A DNA stretch of 64,000 bases from Streptomyces aurantiogriseus (GTDB lineage Bacteria; Actinomycetota; Actinomycetes; Streptomycetales; Streptomycetaceae), in contig NZ_BMSX01000026.1 of assembly GCF_014649375.1 (NCBI RefSeq), positions 81,688 to 145,687 on the forward strand, in the 5' to 3' direction. A program made the position numbers and the translations under genes. This document shows, in pieces, positions 1 through 8,400 of this stretch. The stretch's first letter is position 1. Each line of letters begins with the position of its first letter. The notes under the pieces are model-generated. The model worked only from the letters and a program-made list of their open reading frames with translations, searched no databases and was not told where the DNA came from.

Positions 1-374
1 GCGTCCGCACCTGCCGGAGTGGCACGCGCGCGGGTGGTGAGTGTCCCGTGCGCCTGCAGTGGCGCACGGTGCACCGAAAGGGGGCGTGCGTCGACGAACG
101 CGCGCCCCGTGTGAATGGCGTGCACGCGCCGGTGCCCCGCGCGCGCTCCCCGCGTGCTTGGTTGCGCGCTCAACTGGTGGTAGCCCCGCGCGGGATGACG
201 GCTCCCGCACGGATTGGGCCGCCGGTCTTCGTTCCCCGCCCTCGGCCGGCGGCCCAGGCGCGTTCTTCCGGCCGTGTTCACGAGACTGCAACACCCGCTC
301 CCACCATGCGGACCGTTGATGAGAAGGCGGCCGCCACGCCGTCCGGTTCGGCTCGCCTGCCCCGACAGGGGCGC
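1..374. other. No gene recognised; upstream of window edge
   Basis: All frames are partly open because of the high GC content, but no open frame here gives a protein I recognise, and the longest ones simply continue antisense through aroQ. I see no tRNA, terminator or convincing promoter. One near-copy of the CACGCGCGCG palindrome family lies at about 22-33. The stretch may be the 3' flank of a gene outside the window. Confidence 0.5.
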
Positions 375-848
375 TCACGCGTCGGCCTGCGCCGCCCCGG
401 CCAGCGCGGCGACCCGCTCCACGCCGAACACGTATCCCTGCACGCCGCAACCCGCGATGACGCCGTCGGCGCGCAGGGAGACGTAGGAGTGGTGCCGGAA
501 CGACTCGCGCCGGTGGATGTTGGAGATGTGGACCTCCAGCACCGGCAGACCGTCGCAGGTGTTGAGCGCGTCCAGAATCGCGACCGAGGTGTGCGAGTAG
601 GCGCCCGGGTTGATCACGATGCCGCAGTGGTTCAGGCGCGCCTCGTGGATCCAGTCGACCAGAACGCCCTCGTGGTTGGACTGCCGGAAGTCCACCGTGC
701 CGCCGTGCGCGGCCGCCGCCTTGACGCACATCTCCTCGACGTCGGCGAGGGTGTCGGCCCCGTAGATCTCCGGCTGGCGCTGCCCCAGGAGGTTCAGATT
801 GGGGCCGTTGAGAATCATGATCGGGGCGTTGGCGAGGGTGCGGGGCAC
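375..848 (-). CDS. aroQ: 3-dehydroquinate dehydratase, type II
   Basis: Converts 3-dehydroquinate to 3-dehydroshikimate, the third step of the shikimate pathway, in the cytoplasm as a dodecamer in this family. The 157-aa product has the type II N-terminal motif NGPNLNLLGQRQPEIYG (residues 14-30), with the catalytic Arg24/Tyr29 pair. The substrate loop NPGAYSHTSVAILDAL and the C-terminal HISNIHRRESFRHHSY segment are also present, so it is complete. The GTG at 848 was chosen because GGAGGAA lies just upstream and the family motif starts about 13 residues in; the longer frame to 914 adds a non-conserved N-terminus. It is transcribed divergently from the S66 peptidase, with about 100 bp between the starts. 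Confidence 0.95.
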   Translation of the reverse strand: MPRTLANAPIMILNGPNLNLLGQRQPEIYGADTLADVEEMCVKAAAAHGGTVDFRQSNHEGVLVDWIHEARLNHCGIVINPGAYSHTSVAILDALNTCDGLPVLEVHISNIHRRESFRHHSYVSLRADGVIAGCGVQGYVFGVERVAALAGAAQADA

Positions 849-951
849 GGTTCCTCCGGTCCGTTCGTCGTGGAGCGGCCCGTCAGGAGCCGCTGCTGGC
901 ACCCGGTTTATCACGGTGAAACAGCGCGGCAGGAGACCCTACCCTCCCAGC

Positions 952-1998
952 ATGACCACACCGTCGTACCCTCCCAAGCCCTCGCCCGGTGACCGCATAG
1001 CCGTCCTCTCGCCGGGCGCCGGCCTGCCGGAACTCTTCCCGGTCCCCTACGAACTGGGCCTGGAACGGCTGCGCAAGGAGTTCGGCCTCGAGCCCGTCGA
1101 GTACCCGACGACCCGCAGGATGGGCGCGACGCCGCAGGATCGGGCCGACGACATCCACGCGGCCTTCTCCGATCCCACCGTCAAGGCGGTCATCGCGTCC
1201 ATCGGCGGCGACGACCAGATCACCGTCCTGCCGCTGCTGGACCGCGAGTTGATCCGGGCCAACCCGAAGCCGTTCTTCGGGACGAGCGACAACACCAACT
1301 TGCTCGCGTTCCTGTACAACACCGGAATCGTCGGCTACCACGGCGCGACCGTGATGGTCCAGCTCGGGCGGCCGGTGGCCATGGACGCGCTCACCGCGGA
1401 CTCCCTGCGGGCGGCCCTGTTCACCTCGGGCGAGTACGAGCTGCGCCCCGTCGAGCGCTGGAACGACGTCGACCGCGACTGGGCCGACCCGGCGACCTTC
1501 GAGGCGGAGCCGGAGACCCGGCCCGCCACCGGATGGACCTGGCGCAATGCCGACCGCGTGGTCGAGGGCCGCGGGTGGGGCGGCAACCTGGAGATCCTCT
1601 CCTGGCTCCTGATGGCCGACCGCGAGATCTCCCACGACCTGTCGGTGTATGACGGCGGCGTGCTGTTCCTGGAGACCTCGGAGGAACTGCCCAGCGGCAC
1701 GGAGGTTTACCGGATCCTGCGCAACATGGGCGAGCGCGGCCTCCTGCAGCGGTTCTCCGCGCTCCTGATGGCCCGCGCCAAGACCTGGTCCTTCGAGCGC
1801 CCCAACAGCCCGGAGGAGGGCGCCCGGTACGCCGCGGAGCAGCGCGAGGCGGTACTGCGCGCGCTCGAGGCGTATGCGCCCGACACCCTGGCCGTCTTCG
1901 ACGTGGACTTCGGTCACACGGACCCCCAGATCGTCCTCCCCTACGGAGGGACGATCCGCGTCGACGGCCCGGCACAGCGCATCACCGTCACCTACTGA
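952..1998 (+). CDS. S66 family peptidase (LD-carboxypeptidase/MccF-like)
   Basis: 348 aa, matching the S66 serine peptidase fold. Members cleave the L,D bond in murein tetrapeptides (LdcA) or the peptidyl-nucleotide antibiotic microcin C (MccF). The nucleophile elbow GTSDNT puts the catalytic Ser at residue 112. The expected Glu lies in GGNLEIL (Glu214) and the His in FGHTDP (His322), so the Ser-Glu-His triad looks intact. There is no signal peptide, so it should be cytoplasmic, as for LdcA and MccF. The start at 952 fits the family N-terminus, which begins a few residues before KPSPGDRIAVLSPG; an AGGAGA lies rather far upstream (about 15 nt). Whether it recycles murein or detoxifies a compound cannot be told from sequence. 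Confidence 0.85.
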   Translation: MTTPSYPPKPSPGDRIAVLSPGAGLPELFPVPYELGLERLRKEFGLEPVEYPTTRRMGATPQDRADDIHAAFSDPTVKAVIASIGGDDQITVLPLLDRELIRANPKPFFGTSDNTNLLAFLYNTGIVGYHGATVMVQLGRPVAMDALTADSLRAALFTSGEYELRPVERWNDVDRDWADPATFEAEPETRPATGWTWRNADRVVEGRGWGGNLEILSWLLMADREISHDLSVYDGGVLFLETSEELPSGTEVYRILRNMGERGLLQRFSALLMARAKTWSFERPNSPEEGARYAAEQREAVLRALEAYAPDTLAVFDVDFGHTDPQIVLPYGGTIRVDGPAQRITVTY

Positions 1999-2068
1999 GC
2001 CCCGCGACCCGGGGGCGCGACACCGTGCGCCCCCGTAACTCGCGGTCACGGTGGGTAGTTGACGCGGC

Positions 2069-3373
2069 ATGCACGACGTACGCACCGTAAGGGCACCCTC
2101 CATGCCGCGACTCGCTGCCGCCTCCCTCGCGGGGACGGCCATCGAGTTCTACGACTTCTTCGTCTACGGGACCGCCGCGGCACTCGTCCTGGGGCCGCTG
2201 TTCTTTCCGACGTTCTCGCCGCTGGCAGGCACGCTGGCCGCCTTCGCGACGTTCGGCGTGGGCTTCGTGGCGCGGCCCCTGGGGTCGGTGCTCTTCGGGC
2301 ACATCGGGGACCGGCACGGACGCCGGCCGGTCCTCGTCGTCTCCCTGCTGCTGACGGGCGGCGCGACGGTCGCGGTCGGTTGCGTGCCCACGTACGACTC
2401 GATCGGGGTGACGGCTCCCCTGCTGCTGCTCGTCCTGCGTTTCCTGCAGGGGCTGGGGCTGGGCGGGGAGTGGGGCGGCGCCGTCCTGCTGACCGCGGAG
2501 CACGCGCCCGCCGAGCGGCGGGGGCTGTGGTCGAGCTTCCCGCAGGTCGGGCCCGCGGTGGGGTTCGTGCTCGCCAACGGGGTGGTGCTGACGCTGTCGG
2601 CGACGCTGACCGAGGCGCAGTTCGCGCAGTGGGGGTGGCGGGTGCCGTTCTGGGCGGCCGGTGTGCTGGCCGTGCTCGGGTTGTGGCTCAGGTCCTCGCT
2701 CCCGGAGAGCCCGCGGTTCCTGGAGATCGACGACCACGCGCGCGTGCCGCTCGCCGAGGTCGTGCGCTCCCACTGGCGGCTCGTCCTGCTGACCGCCGGC
2801 GCGCTCGCCGTCGGGTACGCGATCTTCTACGCCGTGACGACGTGGTCCCTCGCGTACGCGACGGAGCGGCTCGGGGTGAGCCGTACCGTCATGCTGGCCT
2901 GCATCATGGCCGCGGTCGTGGTGAAGGGGGCTCTGACGCCCTTGGCGGCCGCGCTCGGTGACCGTTTCGGCCGTCGGCCGCTGTGCCTCACCGGGTGCGC
3001 GGCGGCCGCCTTGTGGATGTTCCCGATGGTCGCGCTCCTGGCGACCGGTGAGCCGTTGCCGATGTTCCTGGGCTTCCTGGGGGCACTGGTCGCGTTCGTC
3101 ACCATGTTCGCCGTGATCGCGGCGTACCTGCCGGAGCTGTACGAGCCGCGTGTGCGCTGCACGGGCGCGGCGGTCGGCTACAACCTCGGCGGTGTCCTCG
3201 GGGGCGCGCTCACGCCCATCGTGGCGACCGCCCTCGCGGAGCACGGAGGGCGTGTGCCGTGGGGCGTGGGCGCCTATCTGACGGGTATCGCGCTGCTCAG
3301 CCTCGGGTGCTTCGCCCTCCTGCCGGAGACCCGTCCGGCGCCGGTGGTCGCGCCGGAAGCGGCTGCGGGCTGA
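2069..3373 (+). CDS. MFS transporter, metabolite:H+ symporter (MHS) type
   Basis: 434 aa with about 12 hydrophobic segments, a normal length for the MHS branch of the major facilitator superfamily (ProP, ShiA, KgtP). The N-terminal segment AGTAIEFYDFFVYGTAAAL and the loop 2-3 signature GHIGDRHGRRP are characteristic. RFLQGLGLGGEWGGA in TM4 and the GDRFGRRP repeat in the second half complete the family pattern. It should sit in the cytoplasmic membrane and take up a small organic acid or zwitterion with protons; the substrate cannot be assigned. It starts 70 nt after the S66 peptidase on the same strand and could be co-transcribed. Confidence 0.88.
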   Translation: MHDVRTVRAPSMPRLAAASLAGTAIEFYDFFVYGTAAALVLGPLFFPTFSPLAGTLAAFATFGVGFVARPLGSVLFGHIGDRHGRRPVLVVSLLLTGGATVAVGCVPTYDSIGVTAPLLLLVLRFLQGLGLGGEWGGAVLLTAEHAPAERRGLWSSFPQVGPAVGFVLANGVVLTLSATLTEAQFAQWGWRVPFWAAGVLAVLGLWLRSSLPESPRFLEIDDHARVPLAEVVRSHWRLVLLTAGALAVGYAIFYAVTTWSLAYATERLGVSRTVMLACIMAAVVVKGALTPLAAALGDRFGRRPLCLTGCAAAALWMFPMVALLATGEPLPMFLGFLGALVAFVTMFAVIAAYLPELYEPRVRCTGAAVGYNLGGVLGGALTPIVATALAEHGGRVPWGVGAYLTGIALLSLGCFALLPETRPAPVVAPEAAAG

Positions 3374-3397
3374 CGTCTGCGGGCGGCTGTGCGACCG

Positions 3398-4498
3398 CTA
3401 CGGATTGATGGCCAGCTCCAGGTATGCGGCGAACACCACCAGATGCACCCCGCCCTGGAGCGGCGTGGCCCTTCCCGGCACCACCGTCAGCGAACTCACC
3501 ACCACGGTCAGCGCGAGCAGCACCATGTGGGTGGCGCCCAGGCCGAGGACGAGCGGGCCGGAGAGCCAGACGGAGGCCAGGGCGACGGCGGGAATGGTCA
3601 GGCCGATGCTGGCCATCGCTGAGCCGAGCGCCAGGTTGAGGCTGGTCTGCACCCGGTCGCGGCGGGCGGAGCGCAGCGCAGCGATGGTCTCGGGCAGCAG
3701 CACGAGCAGCGCGATGATCACACCGACGACGGCGTGGTGCAGGCCGGCGGCCGCCACCCCGGACTCGATCGTGGGCGAGACGCCCTTGGCGAGGCCGACC
3801 ACGCCGATCAGGGCCAGGGCGAGCAGCCCCAGGCTGATCAGCGCCGTCCGGGAGGACGGCGCGTCGGCGTGGTCGTCAGCGGTGATCACTTCGCCCTGCC
3901 GGGTGATCGGCAGGAAGTAGTCGCGGTGCCTGACGGTCTGGGTCGCCACGAACAGGCCGTAGAGGATCAGCGAGGACAGTGCGGCGAAGGTGAGCTGCAC
4001 ACTGGAGAACTCCGGTCCCGGCTTGCTGGTGGTGAAGGTCGGCAGGACCAGGCTGAGCGTGGCCAGGGTCGCCACGGTCGCCAGGGCGGCGCCGGTGCCC
4101 TCCGGGTTGAAGATCGCCGTGCCGTGGCGCAGCGAGGCGACGAGGAGGCACAGGCCGACGACGCCGTTGCAGGTGATCATCACGGCGGCGAAGACGGTGT
4201 CCCTGGCGAGAGTCGAGCTCTTCTCGCCGCCGTCCGCCATCAGTGTGACGATCAGGGCGACCTCGATGACCGTCACGGCGACCGCGAGCACCAGGGAACC
4301 GAAGGGCTCACCGACCCGGTGCGCGACGACCTCCGCATGGTGGACCGCGGCCAGGACGGCTCCGGCGAGGACCCCGGTCACCAGCGCGACGGCCACTGCG
4401 GGCAGGTCGCGGCCCCAGGTCAGGGCCAGCAGGACGACCGCGAGCACCGGCACCAGGGACGTCCACCGGTCGGTGAGCGACCTGAGCCGAGCGATCAT
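3398..4498 (-). CDS. Calcium/proton antiporter, ChaA-like (CaCA family)
   Basis: 366 aa, about 11 membrane segments. Two inverted alpha repeats characteristic of cation/Ca2+ exchangers are visible. The first is around GEPFGSLVLAVAVTVIEVAL (acidic E in the membrane). The second is LLPETIAALRSARRDRVQTS followed by LNLALGSAMASIGLTIP. This is the ChaA arrangement, which exports Ca2+ (and in E. coli Na+/K+) in exchange for protons. The start ATG at 4498 gives a short cytoplasmic N-terminus before TM1; the frame stays open further upstream but that part has no membrane-protein character. It converges with the MHS transporter, with 24 bp between the stops. Confidence 0.88.
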   Translation of the reverse strand: MIARLRSLTDRWTSLVPVLAVVLLALTWGRDLPAVAVALVTGVLAGAVLAAVHHAEVVAHRVGEPFGSLVLAVAVTVIEVALIVTLMADGGEKSSTLARDTVFAAVMITCNGVVGLCLLVASLRHGTAIFNPEGTGAALATVATLATLSLVLPTFTTSKPGPEFSSVQLTFAALSSLILYGLFVATQTVRHRDYFLPITRQGEVITADDHADAPSSRTALISLGLLALALIGVVGLAKGVSPTIESGVAAAGLHHAVVGVIIALLVLLPETIAALRSARRDRVQTSLNLALGSAMASIGLTIPAVALASVWLSGPLVLGLGATHMVLLALTVVVSSLTVVPGRATPLQGGVHLVVFAAYLELAINP

Positions 4499-4563
4499 GC
4501 CGCGATCCTCGCAGAGCGGTACAGGCTTCGCATTCCGGCTCGTTGCGGCAGGCGCGGCCGCTC

Positions 4564-4878
4564 TCACGTCAGCCGGGTCGCCTCCTGGACGTCGCAGTCG
4601 GTGAAGGACGGCGGCCTGGTACAGAGCGCGGCCATCTGCTGCGCGAACTTGCCCGTCTCCGGGTCGTCGCTGTTGCGCATGGCCTCCTCGTAGGAGTCGA
4701 ACTCCACGAGCACGAGGTAGCGGTTCGGCTGGTTCCTGTCCTTGAGGACCGTGCGGTGGCCGGGCCCGCCCTCGCGGCCGGCGAGGCGCTGGTTCGTCTC
4801 CTCGGCCAGCGCCCGCATCTCCTCGATGCGGTCGGTCTCGAAGTCGATGATCTGCACGAACTTCGTCGATGCTCCCAT
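4564..4878 (-). CDS. Small ABM-like conserved protein
   Basis: 104 aa, soluble, without signal or membrane segment. The pattern of a strand (KFVQIIDFET), a helix (EEMRALAEETNQRL), then GHRTVLKDRNQPNRYLVLVE and a second helix (SYEEAMRNSDDP) is that of a dimeric alpha/beta barrel of the antibiotic-biosynthesis-monooxygenase/DUF1330 type. Such proteins are often heme-, flavin- or cofactor-free oxygenases or simple ligand binders. No catalytic residue can be named. It lies 65 nt upstream of chaA on the same strand. The ATG at 4878 is the only sensible start. Confidence 0.75.
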   Translation of the reverse strand: MGASTKFVQIIDFETDRIEEMRALAEETNQRLAGREGGPGHRTVLKDRNQPNRYLVLVEFDSYEEAMRNSDDPETGKFAQQMAALCTRPPSFTDCDVQEATRLT

Positions 4879-5004
4879 GGTGCCCCCACCCGGTGCCGGC
4901 GTCCCCGACGGGAACGCTCAGCACCCAACGGAACCACCAGGAGCGGTGGTCGGCAATGCGCCGAGCACCGCTCCCGGGGATGGTTGTCCCTACGCCGTCC
5001 GTGG

Positions 5005-6006
5005 TCAGACGTCGATGCTGTCCTTCGGAGCGCCTTCGCTCTCCGTCTGCGCCTCCTCGGCCGCCGCCTGCTTCCGGGAGGCCCGCAGGCTGGTGATCGT
5101 GGTGACGACGAGGACGGCGCAGATGACGCCGAGCGAGACCGGGATGCTGATCTCGGGGACGTGGACCCCGGACTCGTGCAGCGCGTGCAGCACCAGCTTC
5201 ACGCCGATGAAGCCCAGGATGATCGACAGGCCGTAGCTGAGGTGGACCAGCTTCTTCAGCAGGCCGCCGATGAGGAAGTACAGCTGCCGGAGACCCATCA
5301 GGGCGAAGGCGTTGGCCGTGAACACGATGTACGGGTCCTGCGTCAGGCCGAAGATCGCGGGGATCGAGTCGAGGGCGAAGAGGACGTCGGTGGTACCGAT
5401 CGCCAGCATCACGACCAGCATCGGGGTCATGACCCGCTTGCCGTTCTGCTCGATCCACAGCTTCGTGCCGTGGTAGCGGTCGGCGACACCGAACTTGCGC
5501 TCGGCGGCCTTGAGCAGCTTGTTCTCCTCGTACTCCTCGTCCTCCTCGTCGGCCCGGGCCTCCTGGATGAGCTTCCAGGCGGTCCAGATCAGGAAGGCGC
5601 CGAAGAGGTAGAACACCCACGAGAAGCTGGCGAGGATCGCGGCGCCCGCGGCGATGAAGATCGCCCGCAGGACCAGGGCTATGAGGACACCGATGAGCAG
5701 GACCCGCTGCTGGTACTGCGACGGGACCGCGAACTTCGCCATGATCAGGACGAAGACGAAGAGGTTGTCGACACTGAGCGACTTCTCGGTGATGAAGCCC
5801 GCGAAGAACTCACCGGCGGGCTGTCCGCCGCCGAAGAGCAGCAGGCCCAGCCCGAACAGTCCGGCGAGGACGATCCAGACGACGGTCCAGATGCCGGCTT
5901 CCTTGATCGACACGTCGTGCGGCTTGCGGCCGATGAAGAAGTCGACCGCGATGAGGGCGGCCAGGCCCACGATGGTCAGGACCCACAGGGTCATCGAAAC
6001 ATCCAC
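5005..6006 (-). CDS. terC: TerC family integral membrane protein (metal exporter)
   Basis: 333 aa with about nine membrane segments. The TerC signatures are the acidic intramembrane stretches TEKSLSVDNLFVFVLIMAKF and GTTDVLFALDSIPAIFG, plus an early VDFFIGRKPHDV. TerC/Alx/MntX-type proteins work in Mn2+ export or metal homeostasis and in Ter-type stress responses. The GTG start at 6006 follows GGAGG by four bases; the ATG four codons later would be too far from it. Its ribosome binding site is embedded in the terminal helix of a yybP-ykoY-type leader (see riboswitch), implying induction by Mn2+. A charged loop DEEDEEYEENK lies between membrane halves. Two terD-type genes lie just upstream of its leader. 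Confidence 0.93.
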   Translation of the reverse strand: MDVSMTLWVLTIVGLAALIAVDFFIGRKPHDVSIKEAGIWTVVWIVLAGLFGLGLLLFGGGQPAGEFFAGFITEKSLSVDNLFVFVLIMAKFAVPSQYQQRVLLIGVLIALVLRAIFIAAGAAILASFSWVFYLFGAFLIWTAWKLIQEARADEEDEEYEENKLLKAAERKFGVADRYHGTKLWIEQNGKRVMTPMLVVMLAIGTTDVLFALDSIPAIFGLTQDPYIVFTANAFALMGLRQLYFLIGGLLKKLVHLSYGLSIILGFIGVKLVLHALHESGVHVPEISIPVSLGVICAVLVVTTITSLRASRKQAAAEEAQTESEGAPKDSIDV

Positions 6007-6010
6007 TGCG

Positions 6011-6183
6011 CCTCCGGCAGTACGTAACGGCAGGTAATCAGCGTCGTTGCGCTGCCGGAGGTCTCTTCCACCCCGGGTCCCGGCGCGCAGCACGCGCGTG
6101 GAACCACACGGGCCGACGCCCCGGGATCTGGCTTGATCCGTATTGACGGGTACGCCGCAGCAGACAGGGAGTACTCCCCTCCG
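6011..6183 (-). promoter_or_regulatory. yybP-ykoY (Mn2+) riboswitch in terC leader
   Basis: Read on the minus strand, the leader begins CGGAGGGGAGTACTCCC (6183-6167). The GGGGAGUA loop motif is the hallmark of the family, and the second conserved loop element CCCGUCAAUACG follows at about 6151-6140. The 3' part reads AGACCTCCGGCAGCGC (6064-6049). CCTCCG (6061-6056) can pair with CGGAGG (6183-6178) as aptamer stem P1. The same strand CCTCCGGCAG (6061-6052) can instead form a perfect 10-bp helix with CTGCCGGAGG (6020-6011), which contains the terC Shine-Dalgarno. The two helices exclude each other, so ligand binding should free the ribosome binding site (translational ON switch). Confidence 0.9.
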
Positions 6184-6191
6184 TACGAAAG

Positions 6192-6229
6192 ACAGTACCC
6201 CAATCGCCAAGGATTGGTAAAGCGATTGG
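6192..6229 (-). promoter_or_regulatory. terC promoter candidate overlapped by inverted repeat
   Basis: On the minus strand TTACCA (6220-6215) and TACTGT (6197-6192) are separated by 17 bp and would start transcription near 6185, exactly at the 5' edge of the riboswitch. The inverted repeat CCAATCGC (6200-6207) / GCGATTGG (6222-6229), with an additional GATTGG at 6212-6217, covers the same bases. The region is AT-rich compared with its surroundings. A repressor or activator site is plausible in addition to the riboswitch; no regulator can be named. Confidence 0.5.
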
Positions 6230-6296
6230 CAAAAGAAAGATCAAAAGCGCTGGTCAGGGGCGCTTTACGGATGCTTGGTAAACGCGTGGGCGCGCG

Positions 6297-8339
6297 TCAC
6301 CGGGGCCCGGTGCGGCGGTCCGTTGCGACCTGGGTGAGGACGTGCTGGAGCACCTGGCTGGCGGGGGGCACGAGCGCCGGTTCGTACGTCCAGGCGTGTC
6401 CGACCCAGGGGTCGGCGAGGTGGTCGTCGGGGACCGGCGTCAGGCGCATCAGCCCGCGCCACAGCGGATCCAGCAACGGACCGTAACCGGCGGCGTCCTC
6501 GCGGTCGGCGACCATCATCAGGTGGACGCCGACGGCGGGACCCTCGTCCGCGAGGTAGCGGAGCTGGGTCACGGCACGGTCGTCGAAGCCGTGCGGGAAG
6601 TCGTTGACGACCAGGAGCTGCTGGGACGTGTCGAAGCCGGGCGGGAGCGAGTCGGCCGCGCCGCCACGCACCGCCATCTGCACCAGGTCCACGCGCTGGG
6701 TGAGCCGGCCCAGAACGTCCGCCACGCCGGCCGCGCCGGCGGCGGGCGGGCCGGCGAGCACGCCGGTCTGCACCAGTGGTGCCAGGGCCTGCGCACCCGA
6801 ACCCGCCGGGTCGATGACGTGCACCGTGAACTCGCCCGCCGGATGAACCGCGAGCAGCCGGGCCAGGTGCGCCACGGCCGACTCCATGGCGAGGCGCCGC
6901 AGGTCATGGGAGTCGGCGAACGAGCCGTCGGACGAGCCCGATCGCCCGCTGTCGATCCACAGACCGCGCTCGAGCGGGAGGCGGACCAGCATCGGTATGC
7001 GCAGTCGGTCGCTCTCGGGCAGGTGGAGGTCGCCCAGCCGCAGGGCCATGGGCATCTCCGTGGGGACGTGGTAGGCGTGCCAGACGGGGTTGTCCCAGCG
7101 AGCGTACGCGGGCGGCAGCGCCGGCTCGACGACGTCGGCCTCGGCGGCGAGCTGGGCGAGGTCCCGGTCCAGGACCTGCCGGGCCTGGTCGACCAGCTGC
7201 GTGTGCTTGGCACGGGCCCTCTCGCGGGCCGCGTCACCCTGGCCACCGATCCGGCTGCGCGGGTCGGAGAGGACGTCGTCGAGCTCCTTCTCCATGCGTG
7301 TGTCGGCGAAGTCGACGGCGCTGCGGTACGCGGCCGTGGTGCGGGCCAGATCCTCGAACATGCCCCAGACCTGGTTGTAGAGCCGCTCCTCCATGGACCA
7401 GCCGGTCGCATCGCCGGCGACGGGCTGCGCGGGCTGCCCCGGCTGGGCCGGGGGTGCGGTGGGCGGGGGCGGCGGGGGCGTGTTCTGCCGGCGTGGGTGG
7501 CTGTAGTCGATCGGGCCGCCGGTGGTGGGCGGTGGCGCGGCCGCCGGAGTGGTGGTCGGCGGGTCCGTCGGAGCGGGTCCCGCGGGGTACCCGGCCCCGG
7601 GGTCCGAGGGGCCTTGAGGCGTTTGCGCGCCGTGGCCCTGGGCTCCCGCGTACGGACTGCCGGTGCCCTGAGGGCCCTGCCCGCCGTAGGGGGAGCCGCT
7701 CTGTTCCGGGCCGAGGGCGGACGCGGCCGCCTGCCGCGAGCGGTCGCCGTCGGCCGTACGCGGCGGCGGGGCCGGTACCGCGCGGGCCAGCCCCTGGGCC
7801 ACGGCTTCGTCGATGCCCGCCGCGAGCTGGTGTGCCTGTGGCAGGCCCTGGTCGGTGAGGAGTTGGGCGAGGCCGCCCGCGTAGCCCTGGCCGATCGCGC
7901 GGACCTTCCAGCCGCCCTGGCGCCGGTACAGCTCCAGGGCGACGACGGCCGACTCGGTGTCCAGGCCGGTGATGGTGTAGCTGGCGACCTCGGTGCCGTC
8001 GAGGCCGGTGACCGCGACGAAGGGGGCGGCGAGGGAGCCGAAGCCGACCGGTCTCCCGACGCCCGTGGGCAGGGCGAGCAGGATGCTGACGCGGTGCACG
8101 CCCGCCGCGACGGCGTCCAGGTCCACCGCGAGGCGGTGGTCGGCGGCCGCCTGCCGGGAGACTTCGAGACCGGGCAGGATGGGTGTGCCCGGGTGGGCCA
8201 CCCACTCCACGCCCTGGATCTTGCCGCTCTCGTCGCTGAGCGTGGCCCCGGCCACGATCGGCGCGCCGGCCGAGACCCTGATCTCGAGGCGGGCCTGGGA
8301 GAGCGGGTGGTTCTGCCCCCGCACCAGCTCGGCCGTCAT
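6297..8339 (-). CDS. TerD domain fused to degenerate FtsK-like domain
   Basis: 680 aa in three parts. Residues 1 to about 190 form a TerD/CABP-type Ca2+-binding domain (LVRGQNHPLS, then GVHRVSILLALPTG and ALELYRRQGGWKVRAIGQGY). Residues about 195-325 are a Pro/Gly/Gln-rich linker. Residues about 330-680 begin with a charged helical part (EKELDDVLSDPRSR) followed by an FtsK/HerA-like core. That core keeps a Walker-B-like strand (QQLLVVNDFP) and the GVHLMMVADRED strand. Where a Walker A should be, the sequence is RGLWIDSGRSGSSDG without GKS/T, so ATP hydrolysis is doubtful. The fold assignment of the C-terminal part is by eye. It starts 61 nt after the terD stop, probably in the same operon. 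The role in Ter-type membrane or phage stress is inferred from family context. Confidence 0.8.
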   Translation of the reverse strand: MTAELVRGQNHPLSQARLEIRVSAGAPIVAGATLSDESGKIQGVEWVAHPGTPILPGLEVSRQAAADHRLAVDLDAVAAGVHRVSILLALPTGVGRPVGFGSLAAPFVAVTGLDGTEVASYTITGLDTESAVVALELYRRQGGWKVRAIGQGYAGGLAQLLTDQGLPQAHQLAAGIDEAVAQGLARAVPAPPPRTADGDRSRQAAASALGPEQSGSPYGGQGPQGTGSPYAGAQGHGAQTPQGPSDPGAGYPAGPAPTDPPTTTPAAAPPPTTGGPIDYSHPRRQNTPPPPPPTAPPAQPGQPAQPVAGDATGWSMEERLYNQVWGMFEDLARTTAAYRSAVDFADTRMEKELDDVLSDPRSRIGGQGDAARERARAKHTQLVDQARQVLDRDLAQLAAEADVVEPALPPAYARWDNPVWHAYHVPTEMPMALRLGDLHLPESDRLRIPMLVRLPLERGLWIDSGRSGSSDGSFADSHDLRRLAMESAVAHLARLLAVHPAGEFTVHVIDPAGSGAQALAPLVQTGVLAGPPAAGAAGVADVLGRLTQRVDLVQMAVRGGAADSLPPGFDTSQQLLVVNDFPHGFDDRAVTQLRYLADEGPAVGVHLMMVADREDAAGYGPLLDPLWRGLMRLTPVPDDHLADPWVGHAWTYEPALVPPASQVLQHVLTQVATDRRTGPR

Positions 8340-8400
8340 CGCCTGTCGTCCCCCTGTGTCGCGTGTGGTGTTGTCGTGTGCCGCTCGCCCCCGACCGGAC

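Noticed and set aside
48..992. Plus-strand open frame of 314 codons across aroQ
   Set aside because: Antisense shadow of aroQ; low-complexity Arg/Val/Asp composition typical of reverse frames in GC-rich genes.
3398..5620. Minus-strand frame of 740 codons covering chaA and beyond
   Set aside because: Only the C-terminal 366 codons from ATG 4498 encode a membrane protein; the N-terminal part is antisense or out of frame with the ABM-like and terC genes.
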